Source: JBNLBS01 sp050303415 (GTDB lineage Bacteria > Pseudomonadota > Gammaproteobacteria > Methylococcales > Methylomonadaceae). From it: 64,000 nt of DNA. The notes beneath the pieces were generated by a model. The model did no database searches. It worked only from the letters and a program-made list of their open reading frames with translations, and was not told the origin of the DNA. Location: assembly GCA_050303415.1 (NCBI GenBank), contig JBNLBS010000006.1:1-64000 (forward strand), given 5' to 3'. Within the stretch, counting starts at the first letter, position 1, and every line of letters begins with the position of its first letter. This document shows positions 55,268 to 64,000 of the stretch, one piece after another. The position numbers were made by a program, and so were the translations under genes.

Positions 55268-56350
55268 TTAAAGCGCCCTGGCATCAATAAAGGCTTTCTC
55301 GGAAATAGCACCCCAATGCGCGACCTGCGTTTTAAACTGAGTCACCGACTGATAAATCCGTTTCGACAGATCATCTTTAACCCCCAATTCCTGGACCACT
55401 TCATCAGAAATTACTTTTAGTTTTTTCAATACCTCATCAGGTAATTTCAACACATTAACCTTATGCTTGTTCACCAGAGTATCCAAGGCCTGATTATTAC
55501 GCGCTGTGTACTCGGCAATCATATCCATATTTGCTGCTTTACAAGCAGTCATTACAATATGCTGCAAATCTTTCGGTAAGCCATTAAATGCTTTTTCATT
55601 AATCAAAGCCTCGATAGTTGAACCAGGTTCATGCCAGCCGGGGTAATAATAATATTTTGCCACTTTATAAAATCCAAACGCCAGATCATTATACGGCCCA
55701 ACCCATTCGGTCGCATCCAGCGCACCGGATTGTAGAGAGGTAAACAGCTCTCCCCCCGGCATATTGACTGTCGTGCCGCCTGCGCGTCTTAACACTTCGC
55801 CCCCCAGCCCCGGGATACGCATTTTCAACCCTTTAAGATCATCCACGGTTTTAATTTCACGGTTAAACCAACCTGCCATCTGAACACCGGAATTACCTGT
55901 TGCTGCAGGAATAATACCAAATGGTTTGTATACTTCACGCCATAACTCCATGCCGCCCCCATAATAGAGCCATGAATTCATCTCTTGCGCTGTCAGACCA
56001 AAAGGAACCGCTGAAAAAAATTGTGTCGCTTCGGACTTACCCTTCCAATAATAGGCCCCGGAATGCCCCATTTCCGCCGTACCATTTGAAACCGCATCAA
56101 ACACTTCAAACGCGGGTACCAATTCTTTCGCACCATAGACCTTGACATCAATACGACCACCACTCATTTCGGTGATCATTTTTGCCAATAAATTGGCGTT
56201 ACTGCCCAAACCCGGGAAGTTTTTTGGCCATGCCGTAACCATTTTCCACTTAAATTCTGCTTTGGCAGCAGCTAAAGTCGGCATTGAAACAGCCGAACCA
56301 GCAGCCAAACCGCCAATACCTGCATTTTTTAGAAACTCACGCCTTTTCAT
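55268..56350 (-). CDS. TRAP transporter substrate-binding protein (TakP/DctP-like), orphan
   Basis: A 360-residue periplasmic binding protein. The twin-arginine signal MKRREFLKNAGIGGLAAGSA implies folded export. The body closely follows the TakP alpha-keto-acid binding family: VTAWPKNFPGLGSNANLLAKMI, GKELVPAFEVFDAVSNGTAEMGHSGAYYWKGK-like, GVQMAGWFNREI, DATEWVGPYNDLAFGFYKVAKYYYYPGW. TakP-type proteins bind alpha-keto acids such as pyruvate. The membrane subunits DctQ and DctM are not adjacent; they may be elsewhere. It is divergent from gap, which may hint at a link to carbon metabolism. Confidence 0.9.
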   Translation of the reverse strand: MKRREFLKNAGIGGLAAGSAVSMPTLAAAKAEFKWKMVTAWPKNFPGLGSNANLLAKMITEMSGGRIDVKVYGAKELVPAFEVFDAVSNGTAEMGHSGAYYWKGKSEATQFFSAVPFGLTAQEMNSWLYYGGGMELWREVYKPFGIIPAATGNSGVQMAGWFNREIKTVDDLKGLKMRIPGLGGEVLRRAGGTTVNMPGGELFTSLQSGALDATEWVGPYNDLAFGFYKVAKYYYYPGWHEPGSTIEALINEKAFNGLPKDLQHIVMTACKAANMDMIAEYTARNNQALDTLVNKHKVNVLKLPDEVLKKLKVISDEVVQELGVKDDLSKRIYQSVTQFKTQVAHWGAISEKAFIDARAL

Positions 56351-56462
56351 TCATCCCTCCTTAAATATTAATGATTGAATCTAATTATTTTTCTAACCCA
56401 AAAACGCCCGCAAACCAATCACGTCAAAAATCAAAAAATGTTAAAGTTTATAAAGCCCGACA

Positions 56463-56492
56463 TAGACTTACTCGCCCTATTTTTGGTATACT
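56463..56492 (+). promoter_or_regulatory. Candidate sigma-70 promoter for gap-pyk
   Basis: A -35-like TAGACT and a -10 TATACT are separated by 18 bases, with a TGG just before the -10, about 70 bases upstream of the gap start. It is a plausible housekeeping promoter, judged by eye only. Confidence 0.45.
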
Positions 56493-56562
56493 CGCGAAGT
56501 TCATAGGAATATTATTATCCGATTCTTTAACAAGTTTATATCATTATTCTGGAGAAAACTCG

Positions 56563-57576
56563 ATGCCAATTAAAGTTGCAATCAATGGTTATGGTCGTAT
56601 TGGCCGTAATGTCCTGCGCGCGCTATATGAATCTAATCGTACAAATGAAATTCAGATTGTTGCAATTAATGACTTAGGCAACACAGAAACCAACGCTCAC
56701 TTGACCCAGTATGACACTGCACACGGAAAATTTCCTGGTGAAGTAACAGCTGACGGTGATTTTCTTGTTGTTAATGGCGACAGAATTAAAGTTTTCTCTG
56801 AAAGAGATCCATCAAAATTACCTTGGGGTGAATTAGGTATTGATGTCGTTCACGAATGTACCGGTTTTTTTGCCAGCAAAGAAAAAGCTTCTGCTCATAT
56901 TACGGCCGGCGCCAAAAAAGTCATTATTTCTGCACCAGGCGGCAATGATGTTGATGCCACTATCGTTTACGGCGTTAACCATAACACGTTAAAAGCATCT
57001 GATACCGTTATTTCTAATGCATCTTGCACCACAAACTGTCTAGCTCCATTAATCCAGCCTTTAAAAGATACCATCGGTGTTGAACAAGGATTAATGACAA
57101 CTATTCATGCTTACACCAACGACCAAGTGTTAACAGATGTTTATCACCCTGACTTGCTGCGTGCGCGTTCTGCAACACAATCCATGATTCCTACAAAAAC
57201 CGGTGCTGCGGCTGCGGTAGGCCTGGTACTACCAGACTTGGCGGGCAAGCTGGACGGTTTCGCAATGCGTGTTCCGACAATCAACGTTTCTGTTGTTGAT
57301 TTAACTTTCACAGCAAGCCGAGATACAACAGTTGAAGAAATCAATGAAATTTTAACAACTGCTTCTGAAGGTCCTTTAAAAGGCATTTTGAACATTAATG
57401 CAAAACCTTTAGTTTCAGTTGATTTCAATCACGATCCTGCATCATCCACTTACGATAAGTCTTTAACTAAAGTACTTAACGGCAGACTTGTTAAAGTTCT
57501 TTCTTGGTACGATAACGAATGGGGCTTCTCAAACCGCATGCTGGATACAACAGTTGCATTAATGAATGCTAAATAA
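56563..57576 (+). CDS. gap: Type I glyceraldehyde-3-phosphate dehydrogenase
   Basis: A 337-residue glycolytic enzyme. It starts at the ATG at 56563 (MPIKVAINGYGRIGRNVLRAL, with the NAD-binding glycines), preceded by GGAG; the open frame extends upstream to 56371 but that part is not gap-like. The catalytic cysteine is C155 in ASCTTNCLAPL, and the C-terminal SWYDNEWGFSNRMLD is typical. pyk follows after 15 bases, so the two glycolysis genes form an operon. Confidence 0.97.
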   Translation: MPIKVAINGYGRIGRNVLRALYESNRTNEIQIVAINDLGNTETNAHLTQYDTAHGKFPGEVTADGDFLVVNGDRIKVFSERDPSKLPWGELGIDVVHECTGFFASKEKASAHITAGAKKVIISAPGGNDVDATIVYGVNHNTLKASDTVISNASCTTNCLAPLIQPLKDTIGVEQGLMTTIHAYTNDQVLTDVYHPDLLRARSATQSMIPTKTGAAAAVGLVLPDLAGKLDGFAMRVPTINVSVVDLTFTASRDTTVEEINEILTTASEGPLKGILNINAKPLVSVDFNHDPASSTYDKSLTKVLNGRLVKVLSWYDNEWGFSNRMLDTTVALMNAK

Positions 57577-57591
57577 CGGATTCTATAAAGC

Positions 57592-59031
57592 ATGTTAAGA
57601 AGAACTAAAATTTTAGCTACACTGGGGCCTGGTACCGATAAACCTGGCGTTCTCGAAGCTTTATTCGAAGCAGGCATCGACGTTGTTCGCCTAAATTTTT
57701 CACATGGTGCAGCGCAAGATCACATTGACCGTGCCAATAAAGTTCGCGAACTAACTAAAAAAACAGGTCGCAAAGTTGGCATTTTAGCTGATCTTCAAGG
57801 ACCTAAAATCCGTATTGCTCGTTTCAAAGATACAAAAGTCTGGCTTGATGAAGGCCAGGATTTTGCACTTGATATCAACCTGGGGCCTAACGATGGCGAT
57901 AACACCCAGGTCGGTATTGAATATGAGCCGTTAGCGTTAGAAGTTAAACCCGGCAGCACCTTGCTGTTAGATGATGGCCGCGTGGTTCTGGAAGTTGTTA
58001 ATGTAGAAAATATGCGCATTAACACCAAAGTTGTGGTCGGCGGTGATCTATCCAACAACAAAGGCATTAATCTTTTAGGTGGCGGGCTTTCCGCAGCGGC
58101 ATTAACTGAGAAAGACAAGGAAGACATCATCACAGTCGGCAAAATCCAGGCTGATTTCGTTGCTGTCTCTTTCCCTCGTTGTGCTGACGACCTTCATGAA
58201 GCACGCAAACTATTACAAGCACAAGGCTGTGATGCAGGTATTGTGGCAAAAGTGGAACGCGCAGAAGCGATCGAAGCCATGGATGAAATTATTCTTGCCT
58301 CTGATGTCATTATGGTTGCTCGTGGTGATTTGGGTGTGGAAATTGGTGATGCTAACTTGCCTGCTACACAAAAACGCCTGATTCAACGCTCTCGCGAATT
58401 GAACCGAGCTGTAATTACTGCAACACAAATGATGGAATCCATGATTGAAAACCCAATCCCAACACGGGCTGAAGTTTTTGACGTGGCCAATGCCGTTGTT
58501 GATGGTACCGATGCGATTATGCTTTCCGCTGAAACCGCAACGGGTAAACACCCGGTAAAAGTTGTGGAAGCAATGGTTCGCATCTGTAAAGAGATTGAAA
58601 CCAAACCGATGGTACGCAACTCTTACCGTCGTCTTGATGTTCAGTACGAACGTACTGATGAAGCCATTGCCATGTCCGCCATGTTTATGGCGAATCATAC
58701 CAAGATCAATGGTATTGCAGCATGGACCGAATCCGGTTCGACCCCGATCTGGATGTCTCGAATCAGCTCAGGCATACCTATCTTCGCTTTCAGCAGTTCC
58801 GAAGCAACCTTAGGTAAAGTCACCATTTGTCGCGGTGTTTTCCCGATTCTTTTTGAACACACTTCAACCGATCATGCAGAAGTCAATGCAGAAATCATCA
58901 GTGAATTAAAAAGACGCGGACAAGCCAATCTAGGTGACAAATTCATCATTACCAAAGGTGACCTGACTGGCGAGCAAGGCGGTACCAATGCTCTGAAAGT
59001 TGTTACTGTGGGAGAAGGTTTAACACCTTAA
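57592..59031 (+). CDS. pyk: Pyruvate kinase
   Basis: A 479-residue enzyme that makes pyruvate and ATP from phosphoenolpyruvate and ADP. The N-terminus RRTKILATLGPGTDKPGVLEALFEAG and VVRLNFSHG, the VAKVERAEAIEAMDEIILASDVIMVARGDLGVEIG segment with the signature lysine, and ATQMMESMIENPIPTRAEV are diagnostic. It is 15 bases after gap and ends before a hairpin terminator that it shares with uvrD. Confidence 0.97.
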   Translation: MLRRTKILATLGPGTDKPGVLEALFEAGIDVVRLNFSHGAAQDHIDRANKVRELTKKTGRKVGILADLQGPKIRIARFKDTKVWLDEGQDFALDINLGPNDGDNTQVGIEYEPLALEVKPGSTLLLDDGRVVLEVVNVENMRINTKVVVGGDLSNNKGINLLGGGLSAAALTEKDKEDIITVGKIQADFVAVSFPRCADDLHEARKLLQAQGCDAGIVAKVERAEAIEAMDEIILASDVIMVARGDLGVEIGDANLPATQKRLIQRSRELNRAVITATQMMESMIENPIPTRAEVFDVANAVVDGTDAIMLSAETATGKHPVKVVEAMVRICKEIETKPMVRNSYRRLDVQYERTDEAIAMSAMFMANHTKINGIAAWTESGSTPIWMSRISSGIPIFAFSSSEATLGKVTICRGVFPILFEHTSTDHAEVNAEIISELKRRGQANLGDKFIITKGDLTGEQGGTNALKVVTVGEGLTP

Positions 59032-59043
59032 GCAAAAAAAACC

Positions 59044-59073
59044 TCTGTGTTCTGGCTCACGCCAGGACACAGA
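59044..59073. terminator. Bidirectional terminator between pyk and uvrD
   Basis: A 13-pair stem (TCTGTGTTCTGGC / GCCAGGACACAGA, one T-G pair) with a four-base TCAC loop, preceded by an A run and followed by a T-rich stretch, between two convergent genes. Confidence 0.88.
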
Positions 59074-59084
59074 ATTCGTTTTAA

Positions 59085-61247
59085 CTATAAAGTATCCAGT
59101 TTGGCATAGGCCAGCATTAACCACTTCATTCCCACATTATCAAAGTTAACCTGCACCCGTTCCTGAGCGCCGTCACCTTCCATTTGTAAAACCACACCTT
59201 CGCCAAATTTGGCATGCACCACACGCTGACCCAATTTATAACGCCCTTGCTGCATGTTTGAAATTACCGGTTTTGACGCAGTTACCGGACGACTAATATT
59301 CGCCCGCATTCTGACTTCCTGAATGTATTCAGCTGGAATTTCCGCCAGAAATCGAGACTGTCTGGGATAGGTTTCCCGGCCATACAAACGCCGTGATTCG
59401 GCATAAGTAATGTACAAACGCTGCATTGCCCGTGTCATACCCACATAACACAATCGACGCTCTTCTTCCAACCTGGATGGATCATCAACCGATTGCTGGG
59501 AAGGAAACAAGCCCTCTTCCATTCCAACCAGAAACACCTGCTTAAATTCCAAACCTTTTGCCGAATGTAACGTCATCAACTGCACACTGTCTTCCGAGAC
59601 ATCAGCTTGAGCATCGCCAGATTCAAGGGCTGCATGGGTCAGGAACATATCCAGCTCAGTTAAGTTTTCTTCATTATCCTCATCAAAATCATATTGACGC
59701 GCGGCATTGACCAATTCTTCAAGGTTCTCTACCTTGGTTTCCCCCTTCTCGCCTTTTTCTTTTTTATGAAACTCAATCAAGCCACTTTTTTCTACCGCTA
59801 CCTTAACCTGCAGATACAGCTCTTGACCTTCAACCTGCTCAGACAGACTGTTAATTAAATGCACAAATGAGTGCAACGCATTAGCCGCTCTTGCTGATAA
59901 ACTTTTCTGCTCAAGCAACGTTAGTGCCATCTGCCATAAAGGCTTATTTTGTTCCCTGGCCAAAGCACGAATATCGTCAACTGTTTTCGCCCCAATCCCT
60001 CGGGTTGGGGTATTGATAACCCGCTCAAACGATGCATCGTCATTACGATTGGCAATTAAGCGCAGATAAGCCAATGCATTTTTAATTTCAGCCCGCTCAA
60101 AAAATCGTAAGCCTCCATAAACACGGTAAGGAATCGCCGAAGCCATCAATTTTTCCTCAAACTGCCTGGATTGTGCATTGGAACGATATAGAATGGCAAC
60201 ATCCCGGCGCGAGCCACCCTCATTGACCCAGGCTTTGATACGCTCAATAACAAAGAAAGCCTCATCCTGCTCATTAAAAGCCGAATACAGGGTAATAGGC
60301 TCACCATCACCCGAGTCTGTCCACAGCTCCTTCCCCATCCGCCCATCATTATGCGCGATCACCCGATTAGCCGCATTCAGTATATTGCCGGTTGATCGGT
60401 AGTTTTGCTCCAGCTTTATCACTTGATGTTCAGGATAATGCTTCTGGAAGTTATAAATATTTTCTATTTTTGCGCCGCGCCAGCCATAAATAGACTGATC
60501 ATCATCCCCGACCACAAACAAGTTATTTTTACCTTCAGTCAGCAGTCTCAACCAGGCATATTGAATGGTATTGGTATCTTGGAACTCGTCAACATGCACA
60601 TGCACAAAACGCTTTTGATAAAACGCCAGAATATCTTCATTATCACGCAATAACTCATGAGCCCGTAGCAACAGTTCGGCAAAATCAACCAGACCCGAGC
60701 GCTGGCAAATTTCCTCATAAGCCTTATACACAGTGACCATCTGCCGATGATACAAATCACCTGAGTCAGGCATATGCTTGGCCCGCTTACCCTCATCCTT
60801 TTGTGCATTAATAAACCATTGAACTTGCCTTGGCGGCCATTTATCAGTATCCAGATTCATTGTTTTCATTAAGCGCTTGATCACCCGAAGCTGATCGTCT
60901 GAGTCCATAACCTGAAAAGCGTCCGGTAGATTTGCCTGCGCTGCATGCCGTCTTAGCAATCGATGAGCCAATCCATGAAAAGTCCCTATCCACATTGCCT
61001 GGGTTGGGAAATTCAGTAACTCTTCAATTCTCCCGCGCATCTCTCTTGCGGCTTTGTTGGTAAAAGTGACCGCTAAAATACTCTGTGGTGACAGATTATC
61101 AACCTGGATTTGCCAGACAATCCGGTGCACCAGCACTCTAGTTTTGCCGCTTCCGGCTCCGGCCAGTACCAACATGGATCCGGAGGGTGCGGAAACCGCC
61201 TGACGCTGGGCATCGTTCAAAGGATCAAGAATTGAAGTTACATCCAT
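59085..61247 (-). CDS. uvrD: DNA helicase II UvrD
   Basis: A 720-residue superfamily 1A helicase, the length of E. coli UvrD. Motif I is LAGAGSGKT with K35-T36; motif II (VDEFQDTN), motif III (FVVGDDDQSIYGWRGA), motif IV (LEQNYRST), motif V (LMTLHSAKGLEFKQVFL) and motif VI (EERRLCYVGMTRAMQRLYI) are all intact. UvrD unwinds DNA in nucleotide-excision and mismatch repair. The C-terminal Tudor-like domain (KLGQRVVHAKFGEGVVLQMEG) is present. Confidence 0.98.
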   Translation of the reverse strand: MDVTSILDPLNDAQRQAVSAPSGSMLVLAGAGSGKTRVLVHRIVWQIQVDNLSPQSILAVTFTNKAAREMRGRIEELLNFPTQAMWIGTFHGLAHRLLRRHAAQANLPDAFQVMDSDDQLRVIKRLMKTMNLDTDKWPPRQVQWFINAQKDEGKRAKHMPDSGDLYHRQMVTVYKAYEEICQRSGLVDFAELLLRAHELLRDNEDILAFYQKRFVHVHVDEFQDTNTIQYAWLRLLTEGKNNLFVVGDDDQSIYGWRGAKIENIYNFQKHYPEHQVIKLEQNYRSTGNILNAANRVIAHNDGRMGKELWTDSGDGEPITLYSAFNEQDEAFFVIERIKAWVNEGGSRRDVAILYRSNAQSRQFEEKLMASAIPYRVYGGLRFFERAEIKNALAYLRLIANRNDDASFERVINTPTRGIGAKTVDDIRALAREQNKPLWQMALTLLEQKSLSARAANALHSFVHLINSLSEQVEGQELYLQVKVAVEKSGLIEFHKKEKGEKGETKVENLEELVNAARQYDFDEDNEENLTELDMFLTHAALESGDAQADVSEDSVQLMTLHSAKGLEFKQVFLVGMEEGLFPSQQSVDDPSRLEEERRLCYVGMTRAMQRLYITYAESRRLYGRETYPRQSRFLAEIPAEYIQEVRMRANISRPVTASKPVISNMQQGRYKLGQRVVHAKFGEGVVLQMEGDGAQERVQVNFDNVGMKWLMLAYAKLDTL

Positions 61248-61361
61248 TATTTTATCACTTGCACAATTTCTGAAGCTGTGTATAGTTTGGAAAGGATAAC
61301 CTTATTGGTCATCCAGCTTGGTTTTTTAAGAATAATAGTCAATAAAAAAAGGGGGCATTAA

Positions 61362-61592
61362 ATGAGCTTTGATTATAAACGTTTGCTTAAGTTTGAACAC
61401 AACATTGGAGATAAGGAAAAAAAATATCGCTTAATCGGTGGTAGTGTACTTATTTTTGTCTCAATCTTTACCGCTTCAATTTTCTTTTTACTATTAGGCA
61501 TAGTTCTGGCCGCGACCGGTTATTCCGGATGGTGCCCGGCATACTCTGCCTTTGATAAAAATACCTTACAAAATAGCACAGACGAAGAATAA
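61362..61592 (+). CDS. DUF2892 (YgaP-like) small membrane protein
   Basis: A 76-residue protein with two hydrophobic helices (YRLIGGSVLIFVSIFTASIFFLLLGIVLAA) and the family pattern: N-x-G...R at the start and GYSGWCPAYSAFDKNT at the end. DUF2892 is found alone or fused to rhodanese (YgaP). A ribosome site AAGGGGG precedes the ATG. Function unknown. C66 in WCP may be redox-active. Confidence 0.82.
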   Translation: MSFDYKRLLKFEHNIGDKEKKYRLIGGSVLIFVSIFTASIFFLLLGIVLAATGYSGWCPAYSAFDKNTLQNSTDEE

Positions 61593-61795
61593 AGCTTTAG
61601 GATTTATTACAAGGATGTAAGAATCTGCTTTATTGGCCAACTACCGGCAATATTATGACTGCTAAAGCAATTGCGGTCTATATTTTCAAGGTATTATTAA
61701 GTTCGCAACAGCCCGCTCAGCTAAAAAACAACCATTACCTGTTGAAAGTAGGTTGAAAAAAGTGCCATGTTTAACCATTCCAGCCATTCATTATC

Positions 61796-63088
61796 GTGAC
61801 AACACTTTTCCCCATACCAGAAAACCACAAACAACGCTTTACCCTACACAATGAGGTTCATGCACGCTCACCTATTACCCTAAACCTACCGGTAAGAGCC
61901 AGTCATCTGACATTACTGTTATCGACAGAGGAAAAAAAACAAGAATGTTCTCATTTAGCCAGTTTATGTGAACGTTTCGGTATCATGCCGCCCAAAAAAG
62001 ACGCCGATCATTTTAGTGCTCGCCTGGGGATGTTTCAAATTCGCTGGGAACAACATGATGAATTCAGCAACTATACTTTTTATGTCCAGAATGTTTTACC
62101 TGACCCCTTTGCCGAACCGGCATTAACCCAGGTTCCGGTCGATTGGCTAAATAATCTGCCCGGCTCTATTATGGTTGCAGCCCACGCCTCCATTTTGCCC
62201 GCACCTGAAACCATTGACCTTGAAATACTGGCTAAACACTTTGCCGGTAACTCTATCATCGGTGCAGAAATGACCGGCGGCGCAGCTAATGCTTTTACCG
62301 ATTTCCGTATTCATGTTGATGGCTTTAGTCGTTTTTTAATTCTGGATAAAGGCCTGAAGCCGGAACAGGCCGGACGGCTGATGCAACGTTTATTTGAAAT
62401 AGAGGTATACAGAGTGTTAGCTCTGCGCGCATTTCCCATTGCTAAAAAACTCAGCCTTGAACTCAATAAAGCTGATAAAGATCTTTACACCATCACTTCT
62501 GCAATGTCTCAACCTGACAGCAATGATGCCGAGTTATTAGACGAATTAACCACATTAGCCGCCGCTGTTGAAAACCATATTTCCAGCACTCATTTCCGCT
62601 TTGATGGCGCCAGCGCCTATTACAAGCTGGTAACACAACGCATTAAGGATTTACGTGAAGTTAGAATCCAAGGCATTCAAACCATTGGTGAATTTATGAA
62701 AAGACGGCTGGAGCCGGCTATTTATACCTGCCAGTCCACAGCCAACCGTTTTGCCTTATTATCAGAACGAATCAGCAATGCCAGCCAACTGTTACGAACT
62801 CGGGTTGATATTGCCATAGAGCGACAAAACCAGGACTTATTAAGCTCAATGAACCGGCGGGCAAAAATACAATTACGCCTGCAGGAAACAGTCGAAGGTC
62901 TGTCTATTGTTGCTATCACCACCTATGTCACCAGCCTCATTCATTCTATTGTCAAAGCCCTAAAAGAAGCTGGTTTCGATGTTAAACCCGACCTTATTGC
63001 CGGATTATCGATTCCTGTCGTTATCCTTTTTGTTGCCCTCAGTGTCCGACGCATTCACAAAATGATTCAAAAAAACGATACCGAATAA
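61796..63088 (+). CDS. DUF3422 family membrane protein
   Basis: A 430-residue protein. It starts with a GTG at 61796. The N-terminus carries the DUF3422 pattern (HKQRFTLHNEVHARSPITLNLPVRASHL), with the body about 300 residues soluble and two C-terminal helices (VVAITTYVTSLIHSIVKAL and LIAGLSIPVVILFVALSVRRI) linked by an acidic loop. The family occurs widely in proteobacteria and its function is unknown. It is convergent with fxsA with an eight-base gap. Confidence 0.88.
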   Translation: MTTLFPIPENHKQRFTLHNEVHARSPITLNLPVRASHLTLLLSTEEKKQECSHLASLCERFGIMPPKKDADHFSARLGMFQIRWEQHDEFSNYTFYVQNVLPDPFAEPALTQVPVDWLNNLPGSIMVAAHASILPAPETIDLEILAKHFAGNSIIGAEMTGGAANAFTDFRIHVDGFSRFLILDKGLKPEQAGRLMQRLFEIEVYRVLALRAFPIAKKLSLELNKADKDLYTITSAMSQPDSNDAELLDELTTLAAAVENHISSTHFRFDGASAYYKLVTQRIKDLREVRIQGIQTIGEFMKRRLEPAIYTCQSTANRFALLSERISNASQLLRTRVDIAIERQNQDLLSSMNRRAKIQLRLQETVEGLSIVAITTYVTSLIHSIVKALKEAGFDVKPDLIAGLSIPVVILFVALSVRRIHKMIQKNDTE

Positions 63089-63096
63089 ATCTCAGC

Positions 63097-63537
63097 TTAT
63101 CGTTCATCTTCTTTTTTATACTCCCCCTCCAACACATCATTTTCTGCGTTCTGCTGGCGAAACGGACCACCATTTTGCAACATATGATTTTCTATAATAT
63201 ATTGAGCCAGCTTTCTACGCGCCTGAGGAATCAGGCATGCAAACCCCAATACATCGGTAAAAAAACCGGGGGTTAAAAGCAATGCTCCACCTACCAACAG
63301 AATAGGCCCTTCAATCATTTCAAAAGCCGGGACGACACCTTGAGCCAAACTGTTTTGAAAACGCTGCCAGGTTGCAAACCCCTGCTGCCTTAATAACCAG
63401 GCTCCCAGAACCGCGGTAAACACGACCAAAAAAATAGTGCTCCAAACGCCGATAATATCTCCAATTTGCAGTAATAAATAAATTTCCACAAACGGCACCA
63501 ACAAAAAAAACAAAAATAAAATCTGAACCAATCTCAT
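63097..63537 (-). CDS. fxsA: FxsA family membrane protein
   Basis: A 146-residue FxsA protein: VPFVEIYLLLQIGDIIGVWSTIFLVVFTAVLGAWLLRQQG at the start, two to three further helices and a charged tail with QARRKLAQYIIENHM. In E. coli FxsA overproduction blocks phage T7 exclusion by the F plasmid; the normal role is unknown. Length matches the family. It is convergent with the DUF3422 gene. Confidence 0.93.
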   Translation of the reverse strand: MRLVQILFLFFLLVPFVEIYLLLQIGDIIGVWSTIFLVVFTAVLGAWLLRQQGFATWQRFQNSLAQGVVPAFEMIEGPILLVGGALLLTPGFFTDVLGFACLIPQARRKLAQYIIENHMLQNGGPFRQQNAENDVLEGEYKKEDER

Positions 63538-63921
63538 TAAAAACCCCGACTAAACTATAAATATTTAGACTGAATGCTCATTAAAATAAATTATTCCCAC
63601 ATTCACTCTACTTTTATAACCATAATGATAGACAGTTTCACCTCTATATGCCATGGTTATATTTTTGAATAAAAACCACATAATATTTGATATTATATGA
63701 TTCAAAAAATACTTGCATGAGGCTTTGATAGAGATTAGATTTACATTAATAAGCATATATACCTATTCTCGACATTTTAATTTTCTATTTAGAAAACTTA
63801 AGTCTCAAAAATAAAAAAAAATTAACTGGCCAGAATGCACCGCTCGTAAGCAATGATACATTGATTTTAAATAACCTTAATTCCAAATCACCCTTGCTTG
63901 GCTTCGGAAGAAAATGCTGAT
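63538..63921. other. Intergenic region upstream of the last gene
   Basis: A 384-base AT-rich gap. It contains an AT-rich hairpin-forming repeat at 63662-63708. A short minus-strand frame at 63565-63756 shows no protein-like features. Confidence 0.4.
63662..63708. repeat. Nested AT-rich inverted repeat
   Basis: Outer arms TTTTTGAAT and ATTCAAAAA (nine pairs) enclose inner arms ATAATAT and ATATTAT (seven pairs) separated by three bases, with unequal spacers between. It could form a cruciform or a weak RNA hairpin. Confidence 0.5.
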
Positions 63922-64000
63922 ATGAATAATAATCGCACGAAACCTAATCCGGCCAAAGACTTCAGAAAATCCTATTTGATTATTCTGTCCTGCCTGTTTG
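63922..64000 (+). CDS. 5' end of a gene running off the right edge
   Basis: An open frame from ATG 63922 reads MNNNRTKPNPAKDFRKSYLI and then a hydrophobic stretch (ILSCLF) to the window edge, which would fit the start of a signal peptide or membrane helix after a polar, basic N-terminus. GGAAGAAAA lies upstream as a possible ribosome site. Too short to assign a family. Confidence 0.5.
   Translation, partial: MNNNRTKPNPAKDFRKSYLIILSCLF

Noticed and set aside
56371..56562. Upstream extension of the gap open frame
   Set aside because: The family-conserved N-terminus begins at the ATG at 56563 with GGAG before it; the added 64 residues are not gap-like and cover the likely promoter.
58213..58698. 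Minus-strand open frame of 161 residues inside pyk
   Set aside because: Antisense to an intact, highly conserved pyruvate kinase.

Overview
The window looks like chromosomal DNA of a gammaproteobacterium. The order argH / algZ-algR-hemC-hemD-hemX-hemY is the one known from Pseudomonas and relatives. A class I adenylate cyclase, prlC, ubiD, fxsA, sixA and a gap-pyk pair fit the same class. The AT-leaning composition and the mix of families would suit a methanotroph of the order Methylococcales, but no methane-oxidation gene is present, so the genus is left open. I saw no rRNA, tRNA, CRISPR array, prophage or insertion sequence.

Layout. 1-3.5 kb: the minus-strand 5' part of a secreted RHS/YD-repeat protein, interrupted by a one-base frameshift near 1455 and running off the left edge. 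4.0-8.9 kb: a cyclic-nucleotide-fold/HDOD protein, prlC and ubiD on the plus strand. 8.9-13.1 kb: minus-strand small genes (DUF2905, a SixA-like phosphatase, a beta-propeller membrane protein, two unknown membrane proteins, DUF805). 13.6-15.8 kb: a large protein joining a degenerate Fic-like region to a zeta-toxin-like kinase. 15.9-24 kb: hemYXDC and algR-algZ (minus), divergent from argH and a histidine phosphatase (plus).

24-50.7 kb is the most distinctive region: a Tad (type IVc, Flp) pilus locus in two minus-strand blocks. The upstream block is tadA-tadB-tadC-tadD plus a PAP2-family membrane protein. The downstream block is flp-tadV-AAA ATPase-cpaB-secretin-lipoprotein-tadG-two TadE-like genes-tadZ. 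Between them lie about 13 kb of surface-glycan genes: a flippase, the complete pseudaminic acid pathway pseB-pseC-pseF-pseG/H-pseI, a GT-B-like glycosyltransferase and two large polytopic proteins. The arrangement suggests a pilus or envelope structure decorated with pseudaminic acid.

51.3-64 kb: class I adenylate cyclase, a calcium-loop protein, an orphan TakP-like TRAP binding protein, gap-pyk, uvrD, a DUF2892 protein, a DUF3422 protein, fxsA and the first codons of another gene.

A possible regulatory thread joins the parts. A perfect CRP-type palindrome (TGTGA-N6-TCACA) lies upstream of the flp pilin gene and a 9/10 match lies upstream of the RHS gene, while the cAMP-producing enzyme is encoded in the same window. 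This suggests cAMP control of surface structures. CRP itself is not in the window.
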